Shown in pieces: positions 20,328-29,471 of a DNA stretch of 64,000 nucleotides. The notes under the pieces were generated by a model. It searched no databases. It was not told where the DNA came from and saw nothing but the letters and a program-made list of their open reading frames with translations. Position 1 is the stretch's first letter. Each line of letters starts with the position of its first letter. The stretch spans positions 6,011,175 to 6,075,174 of the forward strand of contig NC_134032.1 of assembly GCF_964204645.1 (NCBI RefSeq), read 5' to 3'. The stretch comes from Tubulanus polymorphus. Lineage: Eukaryota; Nemertea; Palaeonemertea; Tubulaniformes; Tubulanidae. The position numbers and the translations under genes are program-made.

Positions 20328-21074
20328 TTATAATTTCGTCCAGAAATCTTTAATTACTAAATCGTTTTCAATCATTTCTTCAATTTCTGGTAAATAGTTG
20401 ACAACTTCACTAAATGTTAAACTTAATGATTGGAATTTTTCATATTCTATCAATCTTCCCTCTCTTCTCAGTTTTCTTTCCTAACCGGTGCTGATTTCTA
20501 TGTTCTTTTTTACCCAAGCCCCCCAAGAAATCCCCTCAGTTTTTTTGTCGAACATGTTAAACCCTATAATCAAATAACTCCCGAAAATGATGTGATCCCA
20601 TAAGTGATTTGCTTTTCTTTTTAATATTGTCTTATAACTTATTTTTAATATATTAGTAATTTTTTCAAATGAAATAACTTCACCAATTTGTATTTCTGGA
20701 AAGTTTAAATGTTCTGTTTCAATAATTAATTTTGATTTTAAAAACTTATTCAACTCTTCTCCACTCATTTTCAATTTCTCGAGTCCCGACAGCAATTCAG
20801 ATTCCTTGAGTCCCAACAACAATTTCAGGTTTGTTGTTGGTAATTTTGGTAATTGTGGTTCGCGTGGTAATTGTTTATTATGAATTATGTCACCCAACAT
20901 TTTCGTCATTTCTTTATGATAATCCAAATGTTTTTATAATTTGTTTAAAGTTTGATTGTCAATAACTTGAGTTCCTTCCTCCATTTCTGTTGAATCCTGT
21001 GAATAACTATCCATCGGCATTGGTTCCTCTTCCGATGGTTGCCTTGGAATTTCTGGTCGATCTCTGTATTCCAT
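20328..21074 (-). pseudogene. Unknown protein, about 248 aa, two in-frame stops
   Basis: One frame runs from ATG 21074 to TAA 20328, interrupted only by TAA near 20935 and TAG at 20481. There are no frameshifts. The N-terminus is acidic and Pro-rich (RPEIPRQPSEEEPMPMDS). The middle has leucine-rich helices (LKLLLGLKESELLSGLEKL), a block EVISFEKITNILKISYKTIL, and the well-formed KRKANHLWDHIIFGSYLIIGF. The C-terminal part is helical and acidic and ends IKDFWTKL. It is read in the same direction as the integrase genes and may be Polinton cargo or an unrelated element gene. I do not recognise the family. Its base composition is less A/T-rich than the genes to its left. Confidence 0.5.
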
Positions 21075-21482
21075 TTTAATCTAAAAGATGTCGTGAAAAT
21101 GAATACCTTTACTTAAATATGTTTAAAGGTTTCCCTACTTCATAATAACTACAAAAAACGGTACTTACATTTCGATTTAGAACTGTTAACTGTGTTTTGA
21201 GAGAGAATATCCAATACGTCCTGCATGCGCGATCGAGGATGATGTAATGTATGTCTCAATACGTCAAGGCACTGTCTGGCACCATGGAAACGCTTGATAG
21301 CTGCTCTTTTATAGGCTTAATGAGATTAATTAATTCTTTACAATTTAAATGTAACAGAAGTTTACTAAAACACCCGATAATACTCAACCAGCAATATAGT
21401 TGAGTATTATAAGCGCTTATAAAGATTCAGTATGTGGGCAATTCTGCGAACTACTATTCCATAATTCAACAAATGTCTTTGT
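21075..21482. other. Spacer with CpG-containing GCATGCGC site
   Basis: No reading frame is present. TGCATGCGCGATCGAGG near 21221 and the hairpin/GCGCATGCGC near 20130 flank the 20328-21074 gene on both sides. They could be promoter elements, but nothing fixes a transcription start. Confidence 0.3.
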
Positions 21483-22085
21483 TTAATCTAATTGCTCCAA
21501 ATATAACTGAAAATCTAGTTTGTTCGTTTTAATTTTATTTTCCTTCTTTTCAAGAGGCCTTAAATTTCTCCAATTCCATACCAATTTCTTATTGCGTTCA
21601 TCATTCATGTTAAATTTAGAAATCGGCAACACATGATCAATATGAAAGTATTCGTCATAATTATTTATATTCATTTCACCTTTAAACTGATTTATAATCC
21701 ATGATTTTAAGAATTCATCTGTACAACCCAACAAATTAGATAGTGTGTATGAGTGTTTGTCTTTACTGAATAATTGTGATAATCTAATTCTTAAACATTG
21801 TTTCAATTTAAAATTAAAATCTGTATGCTATTTTTCTTTATAATAATTTCTATTATACACTTTAATATGTTCTAAATGATTTTCTTTCCACTGCTTATGT
21901 TTATCTTTGCGTGTTTCAGTATTATTTCTATAATTTTGTTTGTCACTTAGTTTACTACAAGTTTTAAAATAACTTTGCTTACCATCTTTCTGAGTTTTAT
22001 GATTATAATAATCTGTAAATGCCTTATTCAATTCACATTTTGAACATTTCTTGTAGTATATATTTAGAGAATATATTTTTCACTT
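21483..22085 (-). pseudogene. HNH endonuclease with N-terminal zinc-ribbon, one stop
   Basis: The reading frame on the - strand begins with KKCSKCELNKAFTDYYNHKTQKDG, half of a zinc ribbon (the second CxxC pair is degraded to FKTCSKL). A Lys/Tyr/Asn-rich repetitive linker and a TAG at 21828 follow. The C-terminal HNH nuclease carries YFHIDHVLPISKF and NWRNLRPLEKKENKIK, with the His/Asp and Asn positions of the metal-binding core visible. No ATG is seen upstream, so the start is lost. This ribbon-linker-HNH layout is typical of homing-type nucleases in phages and giant viruses and is unusual in an animal chromosome. It may be Polinton cargo. Confidence 0.72.
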
Positions 22086-23253
22086 TTATGAACTCGACCT
22101 CTCGACCAGAGGGCTATTAAGAACGGACACCTTGCACCCAGGGTCGGTACCGTAGCGGTCTTATACTCCATGGTTTGTGCTAGGAAAGTCAGTGGGAGTC
22201 TTTAAATTTGAAAAGTTGACAGACAATATCCTTGAATGCCTTAAATTTTCACAGTTGAACCGAAATTATCGCCGAGTTGTATGGCAGTTTGGCGTGCTTT
22301 TGTTCATTCACTGCAGACGTATTGCGTAGCAACAGTCGGCGCCTGTGGATTCCTCATTAACGGAGTTAATGCATCGCAACAATCAGAGCTGCGCGCACCT
22401 GCTACGGAGTCCCGTCGATAGACTGTTTAGTAACACATTTTCCTTTCCAAACATGTATAATTCTAAATCCATATTGTATGAAAATAGAAATATTAATTTG
22501 AAAATATTTTGCATTCTAAAATTTTTGGTGCAATAGTTATTTGCATGAAAAAACACCGAACAGGTGAACTAGGATATAATCGTCATTCTTAATCACGATG
22601 CGGCTTATCCGTAGCGATCCCGTCTTTGCATGGGCATCGTGTGGGAGAATGAGCAATGTGACTGCATGTCGTCATGACGCTCTAATTTCCGCCTCCGGCT
22701 GTGGCAGTGGCAGCGGCAGCGGCGGTCTGTATACGGGTCAATTCAGAAAAAGTGGCAAGATCTATGTGATTGAATTTGCTCCGTGACCAGGCCTACACTA
22801 AATTTGAAAATCTATATTAATGGAAACCTCAATGTTGTAGATAATTTGATAATGTATTATAACCAGTTAAATAATATTTGGAGAGGCATATTTAGGGAAA
22901 ACAATTATCCGAAACCACTAACCCTCTTAAAAATATTCATGTAATGGGCTGAGTTACATAGGTTTATGGGCTGATAATTTTACATAGAAGATCAATTTTG
23001 GTATTATTCCATGAAGTTGGTTTTATAATGATTAATACTTTTTAACTTTAATATTTTAAGATTAATATTTTATGATACCTAAATCACTTTTTGAGAAATA
23101 TTTACATTTATCATTGTAATGCGTTTATTTGTTAATTCTGCAACAGTCCCCTTTTTGTCCACTACCAGCAAGTGGTGACATCTGTCCGATTAGTGAGGTC
23201 TCCAACCAAAATTGATTGCAACAATGAGATCGGTTACGTGATTCCCATTCACC
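22086..23253. other. Unassigned sequence
   Basis: No convincing gene is present. A short Gly/Ser-rich open frame (22598-22786) is explained by GGCAGC-type low complexity. GTTAATTCTGCAACAG at about 23138 is the first of several copies of the motif found through 26.1 kb. Confidence 0.4.
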
Positions 23254-23606
23254 CCAGGGAGGTAAGTTTTCTATTTGACTTAAAATAGTCCGTTTCTAGG
23301 CCGTATCACTCAGAATTGTCAATTCTCCAACGATCCTTAGTATCTTCAACTTGTCACAATTTCATGAGAAGTGGCAATGTTTTAGGTTAAATCAATGACA
23401 TGTCAATTCTGCAACATTGGTCACAATAGACTTTGTTGCAGAATTGACTCTGCGTGACAGAATTGACAAAATGTTCTTGAAAATGACAGTAATGAAGTAT
23501 CAGATCCATTATCAGTATTTCAAAATGATGTTGAGGCAATGTGTAAGATACTTTTTGCCGATTCAACAAGTTTATTCAAGTATACACAAGGGTGTTATAT
23601 GTCGTA
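23254..23606 (+). repeat. 353-bp tandem duplication, copy 1
   Basis: It begins CCAGGGAGGTAAGTTTTC and ends ATATGTCGTA. It is nearly identical to the adjacent 23607-23959, and I see only two differences (TTCTATT/TACTATT and TTTATTC/TTTTTTC). It contains AATTCTGCAAC and its complement, GTTGCAGAATTGAC. The start AGG/GTAAGT resembles a splice donor. Confidence 0.9.
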
Positions 23607-23959
23607 CCAGGGAGGTAAGTTTACTATTTGACTTAAAATAGTCCGTTTCTAGGCCGTATCACTCAGAATTGTCAATTCTCCAACGATCCTTAGTATCTTC
23701 AACTTGTCACAATTTCATGAGAAGTGGCAATGTTTTAGGTTAAATCAATGACATGTCAATTCTGCAACATTGGTCACAATAGACTTTGTTGCAGAATTGA
23801 CTCTGCGTGACAGAATTGACAAAATGTTCTTGAAAATGACAGTAATGAAGTATCAGATCCATTATCAGTATTTCAAAATGATGTTGAGGCAATGTGTAAG
23901 ATACTTTTTGCCGATTCAACAAGTTTTTTCAAGTATACACAAGGGTGTTATATGTCGTA
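23607..23959 (+). repeat. 353-bp tandem duplication, copy 2
   Basis: Second copy of the adjacent unit. The very low divergence implies a recent duplication. Short frames inside appear in both copies and are not evidence of coding. Confidence 0.9.
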
Positions 23960-24261
23960 CGTACGCCATCCATTTTTGTTTTTTTTAACTATAGAATGGC
24001 ACCTCCACTGTCAATGAAAGAACGATCGAAAAGACATTTTCAAAAACTAAAATAGGATCCAGCTTAGTATGAAGAAAAAAAAGCGGACAAATTGCGAGCG
24101 GTATTATAAACGGAAAACCTGAGGTGAAATCAAGCTCATCGATCATCTATCAGACCGTGAAAAAAGAACTAAGCGTAAACACTGGATCTTTAGTATCAGA
24201 AGTGCGTTTAGAGGAATACGCTCTTTACGACAGAATGTCTCGGAAAAAGATGTTATAATCC

Positions 24262-25685
24262 ATATGGATTTTAGTGAAAACTGGACTTGCAAGTATTACT
24301 CAGAAATAACTACCGCCCATTTCGATGCATCGACGCAGCACGCATCGCTCCATGATGGAATCTACATGTCAGACGATATAGTGCCATTCTGTACAATATT
24401 GGATTTCTACACAGAATGACACCCCAGCAATTTGGGCTCACTTGGAACCGGTCTTAAACTTTATTAGGACGAAGTACCCTGGAAAAACATTGCTGCACTG
24501 TATTAGTGATTCGCCAACCTCACAGTACCATGGCAGGAAAACCTCTGTATGATTACCAATGTGCCATTTCCATATGGGTTCGAAAGAACTACCTGGAATT
24601 ACTTGGAAGCTGGACACGGCAAAGGAGCTGCAGACGGAATTGGAGCCAGCGTCAAACGAACGGCGGACCGAATTGTTTCTAATGGCAAGGATCTACCCTC
24701 AGCAAAAGATCTATATGAGAATCTACCTGAAACATCAAGTATCAAATACTTCTATATGTTGATGAAAAATTGGTTAAGAAATACAAGACGCTCATTACAG
24801 ATGAGATCACTACCATACGTGGGACTATGAAAATACAACAGGTAAGCAAAATCAGAATCCTCAAAACTATTGGGTTCGAATCACTTAACATTATGATGAA
24901 TCTGTATAAACCAATCCCAGGGTCAACTCCCCATATTCAACGAAACTTTTAACCGGTTTGTTGACCGTGGTCAAGCGAGTAGCTAAAAGTTTTTTTAGAT
25001 GATACATGCTAAATGTCCAATATACATGTATATTCTAGGTATTCACATCGACCAGGGAGCAACTTCATTACAGACTAGTTAGTTGTTACTGTAAAGGCAC
25101 AACAGACTTCTGCCCATGTTTTTCGCCCAAGATCGCAAAATACCCGCTGGTGTGTGATGGAGCTTCAACAGAAGAAGAAAATCAGTTGGTACTAGTATTT
25201 TGGCAAATATTCCCATGTCACTTGTTTATCAACGAATTTATCGTAAACTGATAATACCTTAACCTTTCTCTGTTTCTGTCAATGCTTACGGAGATTGCCC
25301 AACTACGAGTACACCTGCTGTTACTGATGTGGACATTGGAAAATGGTGCATTGTATATTATGAGCATGATGACCAAGCGTATCCAGGTTTGTACTTAGTC
25401 ATGTTCATATGTTGTACATTACATGCCATGGAAACATATATTTATTTATTAATCCTTTTCAGGGATCATAAAACAGGTCAGGAGTTCGGAGTTACAAGTG
25501 AGTGCCATGCGCACCGTAGGCACTTACAAATTCCTCTGGCCAAAACGAGACAGTTTATCAAACCTGCATCAGAAAAAGGCCGACACTACTTACTTTCCAA
25601 AGAGGACTGGAATGAAACCCATATTATCAATTCTTAATGCTTGTCGTGCCGGTACGAAAAAATGTAGCTGTTTAAATATTTTGTG
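24262..25685 (+). pseudogene. Multi-exon DDE-like transposase, decayed
   Basis: Exon 1 (to 24841, donor GTAAGC) carries HMDFSENWTCKY, then a frameshift, CISDSPTSQYHG, and WNYLEAGHGKGAADGIGASV. The Asp, Asp and Glu of these three blocks could form a DDE triad, which is inference. Exon 2 (25039 to about 25190) is Cys-rich (CYCKGTTDFCPCF). Exon 3 (about 25295-25386) ends WCIVYYEHDDQAYPG at a GT donor. The last exon (25463-25685, acceptor TTTTCAG) continues with an SH3/Tudor-like tail ending in WPKRDSLSNL. Frameshifts and stops in exon 1 inactivate it. I recognise this as a repetitive gene family of fish and invertebrates, without a firm superfamily name. Confidence 0.6.
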
Positions 25686-26422
25686 ACCTTAAGTGGAATG
25701 AGACTTAAAGACATGGAAAAATGCATAATTTTACATGATTTTTAACTCAATTGCTAATGTTGTAAGTTAAATTTGTTATAATGAGGTTTATGTTTTGTTT
25801 TGAAGATAAATGTTATAGTGTTTAATAAAGAATTTTATATTTTAGATCAGTAATAAATGTGTTCTGAGTGAAAAGGCTGGCATTGTCATTTCTGCAACGA
25901 GAATGTCAATTCTGCAACACGCCTTCATTCAATATCATTTGATCATAATTACTTTCATTTTAATCATTTCCATCATTTTCATCATTGTGAATGAAATTGA
26001 TAACACAGTAATGTAGATTGTGTTATCTATGAAATTTAGCTCTCAATTGTTTAGGAATAAATGATTTTTCATGCTACTGATTTAACTTACAGGATCGTTG
26101 CAGAATTGACATTTTATAGTTAAAAACGTAATAATATGGAACTGGCTGCGAAATTCTCAAAATGAAAGCGATGGTAAATGTAAAATAGGCATAGTCAAAT
26201 CGACCTCACGTATCTGTTCCTGCCTACCACTGTCCGAGGCGTATCACCGTAATGCCCAGGGCAGTTGTTAAAGCAAACAGATCTGCACCAATTCAAAGAG
26301 TAGTAGAATGGACAATGTAATATGTATTCATTGATATCATTAAAAAAACGGTACCTCGAGACCACAGGACCTTTGGTCCTCTAGTTGTAGACTTCACTCA
26401 GGTCGCTTACAACAAGAACTAG
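25686..26422. other. 3' flank of the transposase-like gene
   Basis: No gene is visible. TGTCAATTCTGCAAC occurs at about 25903 and its complement GTTGCAGAATTGACA at about 26098. Together with copies at 23.1-23.8 kb they bracket the gene and may mark element ends. The last bases before 26423 are CTAG, the target site of the LTR element. Confidence 0.4.
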
Positions 26423-26846
26423 TGATAGTTGACTAGGGTTAACCAAATAATGAAATAAATATTAGTAACGTCTGGGAAAAAATAATGATTTAATGGGAAC
26501 AGTTGGGTTTAACGAAGCAAACAAGAAATATCTTAGTCTAAGGGAATAGTTCAGAAAACATGATTCAGAAACTTGGTATGTTGTGTTGGTGGTTGGGAAT
26601 ATATTTCTAGTCAGAGAGTGGTTGATGGAGGCTGCAGATTCTGTAGAAACCATACTAAATTTGGTAGGGAGAGATCACGTGGTTGAAACTTGGTAGAGGG
26701 AGATACTAGTTAAGTTGGGGAACAAGTAGAGAGGGAGAGTTCAGTTTTTGGCAGCCACTAGGACAGTTGTCAGCAGTAGATCCTATGAGATTGCCTGGTC
26801 GTTAGTTTAATTTTTGGAGAGAAGACATCTTAGAGGCAATCGATCA
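26423..26846 (+). repeat. 5' LTR, 424 bp
   Basis: TG...CA ends. Compared with the 3' LTR I count four clear substitutions and one complex change (AATTT against CA near 26657). Confidence 0.95.
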
Positions 26847-26847
26847 A

Positions 26848-26865
26848 TGGTGGAGAACCCGGGCA
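26848..26865 (+). promoter_or_regulatory. Primer binding site
   Basis: TGGTGGAGAACCCGGGCA begins two bases after the LTR. TGG complements a tRNA CCA end, and the rest would match a T-arm/acceptor with 5' GGAGAAC. I cannot name the tRNA. Confidence 0.7.
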
Positions 26866-27008
26866 ATTTTTGACAACTATTAAGAGGAAAAGTGAGCACA
26901 GAAGAAAACTATAACAACAGCGAACTCGGGAAAATTCAAGCGCGAACGGAAGACTCAAATACTTTGACCTTGGACGTGAAGAAAATTTGACGTAAGTTGT
27001 GAAAATGA

Positions 27009-28106
27009 ATGTGCCGGTCTTTAGTTTGGAAAACAGTCAAGCTACATCACCACTTTGTGAGTAAAATTAATCAGTTGCAGACTCAAATTGCTACTTTGGA
27101 AGCGGGGACAACGGTAACCCCAGACGGGCTAGCTTTTAGGCCCGATATTCACTTTTCTGGGGATGCAGATGAAGATATTGTAGATTTTTTGCGGGATTTT
27201 CAAATAAGAGTTGAGTTTGGGGGGTGGAAGAAGAGTAAAGCGCTGGCCGCTTTACCGATGTACTTGAAAGGGCGTGCCCGAGAGTACTATTACTATTTAC
27301 GATAAAACCCTCCGCTGGATGCGGAAAATAAGATCATAGAAAGATCTTTAGAGGAAATTTTAGATTTGTTTGAAGAAAAGTTTAAGAGTAAGGACATGCA
27401 ATTTGTGACTCGGCAACAATTTTACATGTTGAAGATGAATGAAGGTGAGTCACTTGACTCGTATATTAGGAGGTTACTTTACTTGGCTGGTAAACTTGAG
27501 AAGTCGGGTGAGGACCTGTTGCAGCCATTTCTGCATGGGTTGCTACCAGCCACAAAGGCGTTTGTAATTGGGAAATGCCTAATCAATTTTGACCAGGCGA
27601 TAACTTATGCCAGATTATCGCAGGAACTTGAAAAAATATCGCCGGCACAGGCATCAATCAGGTCATTGAATATAGATTATTCCCGCCAGATAGCCTTAGA
27701 GCAGGAAGTAAAAGGTTTAAATGAGAAAATGACTGAGTTGTTGCAGTTACAAAAGGGTGAAACGAGTCAAAACAAATCTCGACCGATTAGATTGTCGGAT
27801 GGTCGGCCATACTGCGAGTATTGTCAAACGGTAGGGCATACAACATCAAGATGCCGAATATGCCATAATTGTGGTCGTCGTGGTCATATCGCCCGACAAT
27901 GTCGGAGTCCACGGCAAAACTATAATAATCCGACTAATTCCAACCGTCTACCGCAACGACAATATTCGCAAGTGAGGCAACCAGCTGATAATCGATTTGA
28001 TCGTTTCCGGGGAAGTTCAGTTTATCAGGATAATTCACGTGAACCGCCGCCTCTTAGACAGCAAGCTCAATCATTTATACCACGAGATAGAACGCACAGT
28101 GAATAG
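27009..28106 (+). pseudogene. gag: Gag polyprotein with two CCHC zinc knuckles
   Basis: The capsid/nucleocapsid precursor runs in a single frame from ATG 27009 to TAG 28104 with one TAA at 27303. A predicted coiled coil (INQLQTQIATLEA) opens the protein. The capsid-like core holds FSGDADEDIVDFLRDFQ, KGRAREYYYYL and DSYIRRLLYLAGKL. The nucleocapsid has two CX2CX4HX4C knuckles (CEYCQTVGHTTSRC and CHNCGRRGHIARQC), followed by an Arg/Asn/Gln-rich tail. An alternative ATG at 27005 in another frame opens only 19 codons. Length, about 365 codons, is normal for Gypsy Gag. Confidence 0.92.
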
Positions 28107-28121
28107 TTTATATGAATTTGA

Positions 28122-29471
28122 GACCCCGCCTCCGGGAAACGAGTAAGGGCCTATGATTACGGGGTGAATCAAGGTCCTATAGCCACATCGGCATTTACGA
28201 ACGGACATTTAGGTAAATGTAATTATGATGATAGATATGATTATTTACGATGCTATAATGAATTTAGAGAAAGAAACTTCCCTTCAGAATATGAGCAGAA
28301 TTATTTTGAGCCTTATGCTTACGATAAGACAGACGATCTGTATGGTAATGAGTTTATTTTAACGGACAGGTGCGATGGGTATAATATGTGTAGGTCTGCT
28401 GGCGAGGATCCCAGACGAAATATGAATAGTTTAGTGTATACTGATGAATCTATGGGGGTATCCGCACTTAGTGAAAATAAACCGTTTATGAAAACAGATA
28501 GTAATTTATCGGAAAAAGGTCTGTCAGAAGCAGAAAGTAAATCTGAAAGAATTGAATCGAATAGCCTATTGAACTTAAATAGAGAAGATATTACATTGAG
28601 TTATGATGGTATGAATAATAAATTTGATAGTAAAATTAGTAATGATTGCGATGGTCAGATTGAATCTACCGCAGTAAATGACGGAAAGATAGATAATGAA
28701 AATGTTTCTAGTTTTAGCTCATACTCTGAAGGAGAGGATAATTCAGAAATCATATCAAATAAGGAATTAGAAGAAAAGTGTATACAAAATCAGTTTGAAA
28801 TTGAAACTAAGAAAATTAAAAAACGTGTAAGTTTTGATAAGATGTCCGACGTAAATGCGGAGGTTCAAATTGCCTCAAAGATAACTCGTGAACCCAGATG
28901 TTGTGACCCTGGGGAGAATGACAAAAGGTCCGATGAAGATTTAGTAGATACATGTACGCGAAATCAATGTGAAATGGAATCGGCGAAGATTAAGAAACAT
29001 GTAAAATTCGATGAAATGTCTGAATTAGACACCGAAGTACAAAATACCTCTAAAATAGCTCGTGAATTTAAATTGTGGGACCCTGGTGAAGAAATTATTG
29101 AAATGTGCAAGTGGGCAGCAAATAAATTACAGAAACTTCAGTGTCGAAATGTAGGAACGAACGATATTAATTTTAGGAAATGCGAAAAATCATATTCAAG
29201 GTCTGGAAATGAAATTCTAAATGATGTGTCTGAATTTTTGATTGATGTTTCTGCTGGAACTTATGCTGTATCTTCTAACTATCCCAGGTTAGAATTCCAA
29301 AATAAATGCGAGGCAGCTGTTACCGATCTCCAACTAGTCGAGTGCGAAGATTCCTTGTCTCAAGCCGTTATAGGCGAGGTTTCGGAATTTTTACGAGAAC
29401 AGTCACCTCTGAATACCCTGCAGAGGATGCTTATTTTAGTACCGAGAATGATAAACATCCAATCATCTTAG
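28122..29471 (+). CDS. Extra acidic open frame between gag and protease, no ATG at its start
   Basis: The frame is open from just after TGA 28119 for 450 codons, in the same frame as gag, but the first in-frame codons contain no ATG. The first clear Met is near residue 88. It is Glu/Asp/Ser/Asn-rich with few hydrophobics. It contains two related internal copies of about 45 residues, with cores KKIKKRVSFDKMSDVNAEVQ (about 28810-28870) and AKIKKHVKFDEMSELDTEVQ (about 28983-29043), each ending in a DPGE motif. It overlaps the protease frame (-1) at its 3' end. It may be a Gag-Pol spacer made by readthrough or frameshift, or a spliced product. No family is recognised. Being free of stops for 1.35 kb argues that it is real. 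Confidence 0.6.
   Translation, partial: DPASGKRVRAYDYGVNQGPIATSAFTNGHLGKCNYDDRYDYLRCYNEFRERNFPSEYEQNYFEPYAYDKTDDLYGNEFILTDRCDGYNMCRSAGEDPRRNMNSLVYTDESMGVSALSENKPFMKTDSNLSEKGLSEAESKSERIESNSLLNLNREDITLSYDGMNNKFDSKISNDCDGQIESTAVNDGKIDNENVSSFSSYSEGEDNSEIISNKELEEKCIQNQFEIETKKIKKRVSFDKMSDVNAEVQIASKITREPRCCDPGENDKRSDEDLVDTCTRNQCEMESAKIKKHVKFDEMSELDTEVQNTSKIAREFKLWDPGEEIIEMCKWAANKLQKLQCRNVGTNDINFRKCEKSYSRSGNEILNDVSEFLIDVSAGTYAVSSNYPRLEFQNKCEAAVTDLQLVECEDSLSQAVIGEVSEFLREQSPLNTLQRMLILVPRMINIQSS

Noticed and set aside
22598-22786. Gly/Ser-rich 62-codon protein
   Set aside because: It is caused by a short GGCAGC-type low-complexity stretch, with no conserved context or second exon.
23387-23988. Four short frames repeated at 353-bp distance
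   Set aside because: They recur only because the DNA is tandemly duplicated; no protein features are seen.
29306-29471. Programmed -1 frameshift site from the acidic frame into protease
   Set aside because: The frames overlap in the -1 sense, but I find no canonical X XXY YYZ slippery heptamer in the overlap. GAATTTTTAC near 29385 does not fit. Mutation or splicing is as likely.
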